The position numbers were made by a program, and so were the translations under genes. Source: Leptodactylus fallax (Eukaryota; Chordata; Amphibia; Anura; Leptodactylidae). From it: 64,000 bases of DNA. Position 1 is the stretch's first letter; every line of letters starts with the position of its first letter. Of this stretch, positions 53,811-64,000 are shown piece by piece. Location of the stretch: positions 372,001 to 436,000 of the forward strand of contig CAMRHE010000324.1 in the NCBI GenBank assembly GCA_947044405.1, given 5' to 3'. The notes below the pieces were generated by a model that did not search any database, had not been told where the DNA came from, and saw nothing but the letters and a program-made list of their open reading frames with translations.

Positions 53811-54829
53811 TGGATAATTTGGCTCAAGTCAGTGCTGTCCCCTCATTAGTATCCACTGACACTGCCGTCCGGACCTCACACGTCCTCGGATACAGATGTG
53901 TTCATGAGGCCTAAGGACTTATTCACACATCCAATTTGTAGAGACATTTGATGTCTGTATTAATGATGGACAGCACACAATCTCGATTATTTTCAGGTCA
54001 TCTGGTGTCCATGGTTAATCTGTTCTATACATCAGTAAAAAGCCTAAAACTTAAAAAAAATATATATATAATATACTGTTCTATGTCCCTGGGTTTGTGA
54101 AAAATGCATCCATGTGCTGTTATGCTATTCAGGAACTCATAAGCATCCTGGTTCAAAAAATAGACCAAAACACAGTATGTGTCTGTGGTCCGTGGAAAAT
54201 AACTAATGTCTGCATGCGTCTATTATAATTAATGTATGTGCATGTATAAAACGGAAGTGTAAATGAGACCTTAGGGTGGAAAAAACTGTAACTGACTACC
54301 ATAGTGACTTTATTAGATTAATGTATCATGAACTCACACTTTCCTTGGATTTAGTGATGTTCATCATTTATGCTCAGCTAAAACTAATAAAGTTTCCACG
54401 ATAACTTTATAAATGGTCTCTGCGAAAGATATTCATTTTATGTCAAAATGCAATCAGAATCAAGAGATAGGCTTCACATTGTTCACACCGGAGCACTGCT
54501 GATAGCGCCTTCATTCTACTGCAGTATTTTATTATTATACTATTCACTGGTATTTAACAGTTTCCTTTTGATACCCAGTATAGATGTGTACTTGTTTTAT
54601 TTCATTCTGATAAAATATTTACCCCACAGGAATATGTGCTTGGCAGGGTTTTAACCTCGTTATAAACAAAGAACTTTGTTCCAAATGTTGTAATTCTGTA
54701 CTTTCCTGCCATCCACATAATTTTCAATGCCAAAACTAAACCTATTCCATAGAAAGAAAAAACTAATTAGAACATATTGTAAAGTACCAAAACAAACTGA
54801 TATCCTGTAATGATTTATTATATATATTA
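53811..54829. other. no recognised gene
   Basis: A TATATATA stretch near 54060, a TTATTCACACATCC phrase near 53930 that looks MITE-derived, and otherwise unassigned AT-rich sequence. Confidence 0.4.
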
Positions 54830-54905
54830 TTTATTATTTATTATGCTTACTTATATAGCGCCATCATATTCCACAGCGCTTTACAGACATTGACCATACA
54901 AATCA
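54830..54905 (+). repeat. dispersed repeat with TATAGCGCC...CGCTTTACA core
   Basis: ACTTATATAGCGCCATCATA followed by TTCCACAGCGCTTTACAGA. I recognise this core as a very widespread element in amphibian and fish genomes but cannot assign its class from sequence alone. Confidence 0.6.
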
Positions 54906-55269
54906 GATCCAGTTCTTCAGCCTACTACAGTTCCTCTTGCATGTAAGAATGTTTGTGTAGATCCCACTCCAGGGTGGTGCTGGTGACCAAGAGGTAACTG
55001 TTGCATGAGTGTGTGTCCTGAAATATATAGATTAAATCACTAATGCTTCAGTTTTTCTACAGACAGATTTATTGGCCTCCTTAACCCCTTCACACATTCT
55101 CACGCATATGTACGTGGGAGAATGTGGTTAGTTACCGCATCCCCACGTACAGGTACGTGACAGTGATCGAGCGGGCTCAGAAGCAGAGCCCGTGCGATCA
55201 CCACGGGAGCCCGGCTGTATTTGACCAAGAAAAAGCCTCCATATAAACTTGACCGCAAACATCAATGAG

Positions 55270-56833
55270 CCAAACAAAAAAGAACAGGTCAAGAAAAACA
55301 AAAAAATCTCAAAAAATATATAAAAATATATATTTATTGATAAAATTATAATAAATAGTACAATTAGAAAAACATGTATCAAAAACAATAATACAGGTGA
55401 CACAGACAAAGAATGAGACACAACACAAGACACATGTGTCACATAAAAAGGCTCAAAAATATACAAAAAGTATAAAGATGACAGTATATATATATAATGG
55501 CTTACAATATATATTCAATATTAGATATACAAAATTATGCAAGTCATATATAAAAATATATCTAGATATAGAATTTAAACCCAAAAAATAATGAAACATG
55601 CCACATGAATAGAATAGTATATGGAATTGCAAAATGCAAGACACTATCCAAATATAGCTGACATATATTAAAGGGTAATAAGTAATGAAACATGCCACAT
55701 GGGCACAAGAAATATATATGGAAATGCAAAATTAGAGACACTATCCATATGTAGCTAACATATATTGCTAAGTATTGGTAAATGCCATATATGGAAGAAA
55801 GCAATAATGGATAGAGACCATATCAAATAAGCAACAAGATAAACACAAAAGAATTACCTGCAGCCATTATAAAGATAAATTTGAGCCCAGTGAGCACAAA
55901 GGTATTCGTGGAAACGCACCTCAACGCGTTTCGCTAAAAAAAGCTTCCTCAGGAGGTGTAGTATCCAACTCAAAAGAGAGGTATATATAGGGATCCCCCA
56001 ACCATGTGTAACCAGCTGTAGATAGTAGCGCATGATGCCGTGATGACCGTAGCGAAAATCAGTTTCGCGCATTCGCAATAGCGGGCAGTCGCGTCCAATG
56101 ACGCTCAACTCCCATGCACGTAGTAGCGCTGGACTGATCTCGCGAGGTCAGCGCACCAACGTCATGCGCTCCACGCTGGAACGCATGGAAAGGTAAGTGT
56201 AACTACAATGATAGAAGATATATGTATAATCAAACGGAATCAACAATAGAGCAGCCACAAGCAGTTTGAGCATAATATCTTATATATCTGCATATTGAGC
56301 GATAATAATATCATGCAGAGTGTATAAAGTAGCGGAATACCAGTCTGGAATCAACAGACTCCGAAATCAACAATTAAGCTAATCATAAAGTAGCCACACG
56401 CAGCTTGAACATAATATCTTATATATCTGTATATTAAACGATAATAATAACATGCAGAGTGTATAAAATAGCGGAATACCAGTATGGAATCAACGGACTA
56501 CGAAATCAACAATTAAGCCAATCATAGAACAACCACAAGCAGATTATCTTATATATCTGCATATTAGACGATAATAATATCATGCAAAATATATAAAGTA
56601 GCGAAATACCAGTATACCATACTGTATATACCAAGGTATATATAAAGGTATAAATCTCTTATACATAATGTATTATATATCCGAATGTTCCAAAATGATA
56701 TTATACAGAGATCTATTAAACTACCATAAAAGGCATGTAAATGTCTAAAACATAATATCCTGCATATCAGAATATTGATATACAGAAATTTGCGTATAAT
56801 GATAGTTCGCTAAAAAAAAAAAAAAAAAAAAAA
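55270..56833 (-). repeat. left pseudo-LTR arm
   Basis: About 1.56 kb. Contains three ~150-bp imperfect units around 56230-56600 (ATAATATCTTATATATCTGC and ATAAAGTAGCGGAATACCAG blocks), whereas the right arm keeps fewer. It ends at the centre with GATAGTTCGCTAAAAA and an A-run. Confidence 0.88.
55917..55958 (-). ncRNA. hammerhead-like ribozyme motif, left arm
   Basis: Minus-strand order: stem I strand CACCTC, core CTGAGGA (complement of 55946-55952, fitting CUGANGA because position 7 is free), one extra A, stem II GCT-loop-AGC, GAAA (complement of 55929-55932), CGCGTT with short stem III, then GAGGTG, which pairs with CACCTC over 6 bp. All core boxes are present. The extra A before stem II is seen in the other Penelope motifs here too. 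Confidence 0.75.
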
Positions 56834-56839
56834 ATTATA

Positions 56840-58200
56840 ATTAATTTACAACTTAGATGTTGATCTGGTTAATTTTATTGTGGATTTATTACAATTTGTT
56901 TTGACACATAATTATTTTTTATTTAAAGACCGTCTGTTCCTACAGCTCCAGAGCACAGCTATGGGGGCGTCTTTTGCGCCCTCGTATGCTAATTTGTTCC
57001 TGGGGCTGTGGGAATGTGAGGTCGTTCACATGTGGAGGGTTTTGATGCCGTGCTCCATTGGTCAAGATATATTGATGACATTTTTTTCATCTGGCAGGGC
57101 TCGGCGTCTTACCTTGAGAGCTTTCTATCATCCCTAAATGCAAATGATCTTAACATTCACCTTACTTGGCATTATAGTAGAGTGAAGATTGAATTTTTGG
57201 ACATTTTAATTGAACGTGATTTTGATGGCATGATATCTACTGATGTATTTAGAAAAGAAACTGCCACAAACTCATTTCTTCATGCAAGTTCTTCTCACTA
57301 CTACAAAGTTTAAGATGCTATTCCGGTCGGCCAATTTTTGCGGGTCCGACGTATCTGCTCCAACAACTCCAATTTTGAAAAACAAGCCTTGGATCTCCCC
57401 ACACGTTTCAAACAAAGAGGTTATAATAAGAAATCCATCAATTCTGGATATCTTCGTGCAAAAAACACACCACGCAAATCTTTGTTGGTAAGTCGGGGTT
57501 CTACTAAAAAAGTTGATCCATCTCAAATCAGGTTTATTACTAATTATAATTCTAGGTGGCGAGATATTCGTGAAGTGCTCCAAAAACATTGGTCAGTTTT
57601 ATTGACGGACTCAGATATAGCTCCACACTTAAAAGATTTTCCCAGTATTACATGGAGACGTTCTAAAAACTTACGAGATATTCTTACTAATAGTCACTAT
57701 ATCTCTAGACCACTGACCAATGTTTTTGGTAGTAGAGGGCCGAAGTTTGGTTTCTATCCTTGTGGCAAATGTAGTATGTGTTGTTATATGCTGAGGACCT
57801 TGGAATTTAGTGATTCTACTAACCATAGGTGTTATAAAATTCGCCATAATATCACATGTACAACTTCTGTGGTGATTTATTATGCTACATGCCCATGTGG
57901 ATTCATCTATATTGGTATGACAACTAGAGCCCTTAAGACTAGAATATCTGAACACGTTAGTAAGATACAATCTGCTGCATCTGCCCTGATTTTGAAAAGT
58001 TACAACCCATCCCCAGACATTTTAGAGAATGTCATGGATGTAATCCGAAAGGCTTTAAAGCCTTTGGCATTGATCGTGTCCAACTGGGTTCCCGTGGTGG
58101 GGATATCAAGAATGCATTATTACGTAAAGAAGTACGATGGATAGTTAATCTCAAGACAGCATCACCTTTGGGTTTAATCGAGGCTGTCAGCTTCAGACCT
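56840..58200 (+). pseudogene. Penelope-like RT and GIY-YIG endonuclease (truncated, frameshifted)
   Basis: The frame 56880-57137 has STAMGASFAPSYANLFLG, the conserved RT segment before the active site. The frame 57032-57313 has RYIDDIFFIWQG with the YIDD catalytic pair, and EFLDILIERD. The frame 57338-58144 has the thumb and linker region, then a Cys-rich YPCGKCSMCC, and a GIY-YIG-type nuclease with ATCPCGFIYIGMTTRALKTR. This endonuclease defines the EN-positive Penelope-like group. The N-terminal RT fingers are missing, and two frame changes break the rest. It lies exactly between the two inverted arms. Confidence 0.92.
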
Positions 58201-58786
58201 TTTTTATAAAGGTATGTTTTTGTTTTTATTTGTTTATTGTTTATTTACTGTATTATTGTTTGTTTTCTTTAAAGATTGGATGAGGTATAATTCTTGAAAT
58301 CCTTGAAGATATATTCGCTCCTTGATGGATTTGCAGCATTCATCTATATCTGCATACATATTTAAAATATTTTTATTATATAATTTTTTTTTGTTTTGTT
58401 TTGTTTTTTTTGTTTTGTATTATGTATTTTTGTATTGTAGTTTACTTATGTTTCACTTATTTACACTATAATTTTGCACCATGTACTTCGTACTGTTTTA
58501 CTCATGTTTCACTTATTTATATTGCAATTTTGTATTATGTACTTTGTACTATGTTTTATTTATGTTTCACTTATTTATACTACAATTTTGTATTATGTAC
58601 TTTGTACTATGTTTTCACTTGTTTTATATATTTATATCAATCTTTGTGATCTATATATTTTTTGGTTCACTTATGCTATTTCACATATTGACTTCATTGT
58701 GTTTTGCTATTATTTTCACTTCTTCCACTTATATTTATATTATTATTGATATAGATCATTCATTTGTTCATTTATGCAATTATAAA

Positions 58787-59955
58787 TTTTTTTTTTTTTT
58801 TTTAGCGAACTATCATTATATGCAAATTTCTGTATATCAATATTCTGATATGCAGTATATTATGTTTTAGACATTTACATGCCTTTTATGGTAGTTTAAT
58901 AGATCTCTGTATAATATCATTTTGGAACATTCGGATATATAATACATTATGTATAAGAGATTTATACCTTTATATATACCTTGGTATATACAGTATGGTA
59001 TACTGGTATTTCGCTACTTTATATATTTTGCATGATATTATTATCGTCTAATATGCAGATATATAAGATAAGCTGCTTGTGGTTGTTCTATGATTGGCTT
59101 AATTGTTGATTTCGTAGTCCGTTGATTCCATACTGGTATTCCGCTATTTTATACACTCTGCATGTTATTATTATCGTTTAATAATAATCTGCTTGTGGCT
59201 GCTCTATTGTTGATTCCGTTTGATTATACATATATCTTCTATCATTGTAGTTACACTTACCTTTCCATGCGTTCCAGCGTGGAGCGCATGACGTTGGTGC
59301 GCTGACCTCGCGAGATCAGTCCAGTGCTACTACGTGCATGGGAGTTGAGCGTCATTGGACGCGACTGCCCGCTATTGCGCATGCGCGGAACTGATTTTCG
59401 CTACGGTCATCACGGCATCATGCGCTACTATCTACAGCTGGTTACACATGGTTGGGGGGGTCCCTATATATACCTCTCTTTTGAGTTGGATACTACACCT
59501 CCTGAGGAAGCTTTTTTTAGCGAAACGTGTTGAGGTGCGTTTCCACGAATACCTTTGTGCTCACTGGGCTCAAATTTATCTTTATAATGGCTGCAGGTAA
59601 TTCTTTTGTGTTTATCTTGTTGCTTATTTGATATGGTCTCTATCCATTATTGCTTTCTTCCATATATGGCATTTACCAATACTTAGCAATATATGTTAGC
59701 TACATATGGATAGTGTCTCTAATTTTGCATTTCCATATATATTTCTTGTGCCCATGTGGCATGTTTCATTACTTATTACCCTTTAATATATGTCAGCTAT
59801 ATTTGGATAGTGTCTTGCATTTTGCAATTCCATATACTATTCTATCCATGTGGCATGTTTCATTATTTTTTGGGTTTAAATTCTATATCTAGATATATTT
59901 TTATATATGACTTGCATAATTTTGTATATCTAATATTGAATATATATTGTAAGCC

Positions 59956-59990
<35 letters not shown>

Positions 59991-60204
59991 TGTCATCTTT
60001 ATACTTTTTGTATATTTTTGAGCCTTTTTATGTGACACATGTGTCTTGTGTTGTGTCTCATTCTTTGTTTGTGTCACCTGTATTATTGTTTTTGATACAT
60101 GTTTTTCTAATTGTACTATTTATTATAATTTTATCAATAAATATATATTTTTATATATTTTTTGAGATTTTTTTGTTTTTCTTGACCTGTTCTTTTTTGT
60201 TTGG
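58787..60204 (+). repeat. right pseudo-LTR arm
   Basis: Starts with a T-run and AGCGAACTATCATTATATGC, the inverse of the left arm's inner end. It is about 150 bp shorter than the left arm, mainly through loss in the repeated part near 59070-59200. A longer TA microsatellite lies at about 59960-59992. Confidence 0.88.
59496..59537 (+). ncRNA. hammerhead-like ribozyme motif, right arm
   Basis: CACCTC (59496-59501), CTGAGGA (59502-59508), A, GCT-loop-AGC, GAAA (59522-59525), CGTGTT, GAGGTG (59532-59537). It differs from the left-arm motif by one visible change, CGCG to CGTG in stem III, which weakens that stem without touching the core boxes. Confidence 0.75.
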
Positions 60205-60721
60205 ATCAGTGACCCCAGGCTGCCTGAAGCCCCCACTACCTGGTTGATCCTGCCGGGACCTCTGGAAATAAGCCTATGTCTACATAGGCTGAATTCCTGT
60301 ATAGACTGCAATACACGTGTATTGCAGTCTATAGTGCTGAATCAGCGATTAGAGTATTGTTGGTTCAGGTGTCCTAGTGGGACATATAAAAAAAAGATAA
60401 TATTTCTTAACTTATTTGGGTTGTATGACTATCTGTTTGAAAAGTAGAGCATTTCACATTTTGAAAATTGTGATTTTTTTTCCAAATTTCCATCAAATTT
60501 CCTATTTTTTTTATAAATAAATACAAAAATATTGATCATTGTTTACCACTAACATGAAGTACAATGTCTCACGAAAAAACAGTCTCAAAATCAAGTTAAA
60601 GCGCAAGTTAGTGCAAGTTAAAGCGTCTTAAAGTTATTGCCATATAAAGTGACATATGTCAGTTTTGAAAAATGAGGCCTGGTCTTTAACGCACTTTTGG
60701 GCTCAGACCTGAAGGGGTTAA

Positions 60722-61052
60722 CAAGGGGATTCACTTCCCTCATGAGCCTCCAATTTCAGATTTCAAAATGATAAATTGGAGGATATGTATAAAGAAAAAT
60801 ACCCCAGAATTCTCTCTAACGTGGTGTGAGTCACATTTATCAAGTGTTTTAGACACTTTCTAGACACTTTTCCAACTTGTGCAAAAAAGGGGGAGTGTCC
60901 TCATGGGAAAGAGACATGGCCTAAGTTGTGCATTTCTGCACCAAAAATGCACTAAAACTCCACCATCTCCAGCAACCAAATTCACCAGGGCATGCCATTG
61001 CTTATACGACCGCTCCCTCATTTCATGGTTGTAAAATGGTTGCATCAAGCTC
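60722..61052. other. no recognised gene
   Basis: Short unassigned stretch between the TTAA MITE and the next Penelope-like element. Contains a GTGTCTAGAAAGTGTCTAAA-like repeat on the minus strand near 60850. Confidence 0.45.
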
Positions 61053-62339
61053 AACGCTGAAAAGAAACAAACCCTAGCTACATGTATCTTTAATCTTTCC
61101 GATTATGTCTTGAGTGATTCTGAAACCAGCTTACTCAGTAAAGGGTTGTCATTCTGCCCAAGACAAAATCACAATGATTTTCAATTATACCTAGATCTAA
61201 ATTGGTTTATCAGAAAATTAACCCTTAGAAGACATTTTGCTATCACTAACACTAATACCAACAAAGATTCTATCCCTAAAGCCAATGATCATACAGTCCA
61301 CTATACGAACAGTCCCAATAACTCCAATAATGAGACCCTAAACCAAGTAAACACTAATGACTTACAAACCATCCCTATAAATCTTAAACCCAAAACTTCT
61401 TTCAATCCTATATACAATAGAGGTAGCCACATTGAAACATTGTTTTCCTTAGTTGCAGAAGATTTTAGACACCTCTCCAAATCCCACTATTCTAAAAATT
61501 AACCCAACTTGACAAAAAATGAATCAAAATGAATCCGCACCCTTATGAACAATAAAGACATTGTCATAAGGAGTGCGGATAAAGGTAAAGGCATAGTGAT
61601 TCAAAACAGAACAGCCTATTTCCATGAGGCCTATAATATTCTATCCGATAAAAACTACTATACACTCTTACCATCGGATCCTTACAACAAATACCTATCA
61701 AATTACAACTCATTAATCTCAAAGGCCTTTTGTAATGGCATAATCAGTAAAAATGAGAGATATTTTCTTACTATTACTCACCCATCAATAGCATTATTTT
61801 ATCATTTGCCTAAAATCCATAAGCATCCCACTAACCCCCACGGCCGTCCAATAATTTCAGGCATTCAATCTCTCATATGCCATTTATCAGAATTCATCGA
61901 TACACACCTACAGAGATATGTTTGTAAACTGCCCACTCATCTTAAGGACTCAGCTAATGTCATAAGAGATTTGTTAAATATAACATGGAAATCTAGCTAT
62001 ATTTTGGCTACTTTAGATGTTGACTCGTTATATATCAATATCCCCCATGCCCATGGTATCGCTGCTATTTCAACAGTTTTGACAAATGATTCTACTATGC
62101 CTGACCAACAGAGAGAGTTTTTACTCAATGGTATTGAATTGATATTGAAACATAATGTCTTTGAATTTGATGAAAAAATCTACCTCCAGAATAGGGGACG
62201 GCTATGGGGACCAAATTTGCTCCGTTATGCCAATCTTTATATGGGGAGTTTTGAGGATGAATTTATCCACAAAAATAAAGATTGGTCACAGCATATCATC
62301 TACTTTAAGAGATTTATTGATGATTTACTATTCATATGG

Positions 62340-62977
62340 TGGTAGGAGAACCAATGGAGATAGCCGCGCAAATCCACAGTCTTGATAAAAACCTTTATTT
62401 CCAAAATGAACAAATAGCACACGATGCGTTTCGGGGTAAACAATCCCCTTTATCAAGTGTATAGAAGTAACTAAGGTGATAGAAGCAATTTCAGACAGAC
62501 AGATCACTTCTGGAATACACAGGCAACTGAAGTTTAAGACCAGGCTGGTCTTAAACTTCAGTTGCCTGGGCTGGTCTTAAACTTCAGATGCCTGTGTATT
62601 CCAGAAGTGATCTGTCTGCCTGAAATTGCTGCTATCATCTTAGTTACTTCTATACACTTGATAAAGGGGATTGTTTACCCCACAACCCATCGTGTACTAT
62701 CTGTTCATTTTGGAAATAAAGGTTTTTATCAAGACTGTGGATTTGCGTGGCTATCTCCATTGGTCCTCCTACCACCATTCTACCTACACCTTTCTAGGTG
62801 TTTGATCAGTTCCACTGCAATCCTGATACTTGTTTACGGTTGTTTCTGTTGATGACAGTGGGTTGTGACTTACACAACCTTAAAAGGTGAGAAGCTAATC
62901 TTCACCATTACCTTACGCTTTATTTAAAGTGATAACGCACTATGTTTTGCTTGGTGCATATATTTTGTTGTTTTACA
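62340..62977. mobile_element. Penelope-type inverted-repeat insertion inside the RT gene
   Basis: Flanked by the exact 15-mer TTACTATTCATATGG at 62325-62339 and 62978-62992. The first part (62341 to about 62553) and second part (about 62560-62778) are inverted complements, with hammerhead-like blocks. A non-palindromic ~200-bp tail follows to 62977. The insertion splits the codons just after the FIDDLLFIW catalytic block. Confidence 0.85.
62417..62461 (-). ncRNA. degenerate hammerhead-like motif
   Basis: Minus-strand order: ACAC, TTGATAA in place of CTGANGA, an extra A, GGGG-loop-CCCC as stem II, GAAA, CGCATC, GTGTG. ACAC/GTGT pairs as stem I, and stem II is strong. Two core changes (C3 to U, G8 to A) should block cleavage. 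The mirrored copy at about 62652-62695 has also lost GAAA. Confidence 0.5.
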
Positions 62978-64000
62978 TTACTATTCATATGGGATGGCTC
63001 TCCAGACGAGTTTGCCAATTTCTCTCAATACCTAAACAACAATAACTGGGGACTAAATTTTTTTGGGAAAACAGAAACCAATGAAATAGAATTTTTGGAC
63101 CTAGTTCTGATGGGATCCACTGAGGGCATTACTACTCGAACATATTTTTAAAAAGTAGATTGTAACAGCCTTCTTGATTTCAATAGTGAACACTATTATA
63201 AATGGAAACACAACGTACCATATGGGCAATTTAAGCGTATCAGACGGAATTGTACCAGTGATGAAGATTACACCCTCTAAAGTAATATTCTAAAAGAAAG
63301 ATTCATGGAAAAAAACTATCCACAAGGAATAGTGAAGGCAGCTGAAACTAGAGCCAGCAAACTATCCCAGGCCCAATGCCTAGCTCCTAGGAAAGAAAAT
63401 AAAGAAAAATTCAACTATGCTTTCAAAAGTAACTTCATTACGACTTATATTGGTGCTCATGACAATATCCGCACCATACTACAGAAACACTGGCATATAC
63501 TTAGAAATGATCACTAGCTCAAAAAAAGCCTACCAACACAACCTGGAATTACATTTAGGTGTGCTAAAACATTAAAAAATCTGATTGCCCCTAGTCACCT
63601 ACGTGATAATTCCAATACTATACAGTACAATCCCGAAACACAGAAATCTCAGGAATTTCAGCAGGCAGTTATAAATGTGGACACAGAAAGTGTAAGTGTT
63701 GTCTTAATATAAAACACAATACAACTACAATCACTAGTAATGCCACCAATGAAACATTTCAACTCTCACACAGATTGGACTGCTCTACCTCCTATGTAAT
63801 TTACATAGTGCCCGTGTGGCCTCCAATACATAGGAAGAACTATAATGTGCCTACGTGAGAGAATCAACAAGCATCGTTCAAATGCAACTGATGGGTTACA
63901 AAAACATAGTGTGTCCCGTCATGCCTCTCTCAAACATAAGAATGATTTTAAGGGTTTTATGATAACTCCAATTGATCATGTAAATACGAAAAATTCCAGC

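Larger units (their letters stand above)
55270..60204. mobile_element. Penelope-like element with long inverted arms
   Basis: Left arm 55270-56833 and right arm 58787-60204 are inverted complements over about 1.4 kb. They surround a broken RT-endonuclease gene (about 56840-58200) on the plus strand. The outermost sequences are CCAAACAAAAAAGAACAGGT at 55270 and its complement ending at 60204. Flanks ATCAATGA (left) and ATCAGTGA (right) may be a target duplication. Each arm carries a hammerhead-like motif. Pseudo-LTRs in inverted or tandem arrangement are typical of Penelope-like elements. Confidence 0.88.
55081..60721. mobile_element. TTAA MITE split by a Penelope-like element
   Basis: Starts TTAACCCCTTCACAC at 55081 and ends CTGAAGGGGTTAA at 60721; the 12-bp inverted ends are exact and TTAA lies at both. 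Left MITE sequence runs to about 55269 and right MITE sequence from about 60205. The short palindrome TGCAATACACGTGTATTGCA lies in the right part near 60308. Without the insert the MITE would be about 0.7 kb. Confidence 0.8.
61053..64000 (+). pseudogene. second Penelope-like element, N-terminus to GIY-YIG (frameshifted, runs off window)
   Basis: The frame through 61110-61502 has the conserved N-terminal SLLSKGLSFCP and LNWFIRKLTLRRHF. The RT frame 61545-62345 shows ADKGKG (11-16), HLPKIHK (87-93), ATLDVDSLY (155-163), a NRGRLWGPNLLRYANLYMG segment (216-234) and FIDD (257-260) in place of YIDD. Next comes a 638-bp insertion at 62340-62977. RT resumes as WDGSPDEFANFSQYL and EIEFLDLVL. The thumb frame 63305-63517 follows, and near 63795-63880 a GIY-YIG piece with CPCGLQYIGRT. 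Stops and frameshifts make it inactive. Gene order is as in the 55-60 kb copy but the family differs. Confidence 0.92.

Noticed and set aside
58401..58870. Three overlapping hydrophobic ORFs resembling membrane proteins
   Set aside because: They derive from a T-rich tandem repeat (TTTTGTATTATGTACTTTGT-like units) next to the Penelope arm.
60237..60254. An 18-nt exact match to what I recall as the conserved 5' start of eukaryotic 18S rRNA
   Set aside because: Similarity stops at once on both sides and the segment lies within a MITE. Most likely chance; no rRNA gene is supported.

Overview
The window looks like intergenic or intronic DNA from a vertebrate with a large, transposon-rich genome, most likely an amphibian and probably a frog. 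The reasons are the repeat mix: Penelope-like elements with hammerhead-type ribozymes, CR1/L2 LINEs, Tc1/mariner, BED-finger hAT elements, Ty3/Gypsy elements and piggyBac-type MITEs with TTAA ends. I recognise no host gene, tRNA or rRNA gene. Every coding stretch I can identify belongs to a mobile element, and nearly all are broken.

Layout, left to right. 1-4.9 kb: a 31-bp minisatellite, a LINE fossil and a Tx1/L1-like 3' end. 4.9-9.4 kb: a Tc1 element split by a Gypsy element that has lost pol. 10-17.5 kb: hAT-type elements whose interiors are minisatellite arrays, plus a foldback MITE. 18.7-20.8 kb: a truncated hAT interrupted by a solo LTR. 24-28.3 kb: a large palindrome and a decayed hAT. 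30.6-36.6 kb: a complete but mutated hAT with a perfect 8-bp target duplication and a 35-bp minisatellite. 37.3-38.9 kb: a rearranged copy of the 25.8-28.3 kb hAT. 39-42.8 kb: a Gypsy-type element whose 3' LTR appears reduced to about 21 bp. 43.7-45.5 kb: a Penelope-derived foldback with a 15-bp target duplication. 48.5-53.6 kb: a MITE inside a LINE inside a minisatellite. 55-60.7 kb: a Penelope-like element with inverted arms inside a TTAA MITE. 61-64 kb: a second Penelope-like element, interrupted inside its RT domain and running off the window.

Three themes stand out. (1) Nested insertions with readable target-site duplications give relative ages. (2) hAT-type elements repeatedly carry minisatellites, and several arrays share one core related to ATACTGTGTGG; one array has captured a piece of its own transposase gene. 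(3) Hammerhead-like RNA motifs recur in three different Penelope-type repeats, usually in both inverted arms.

Family names rest on motifs read by eye. No database search or alignment was run, so exact family labels, percent identities and the species remain open.
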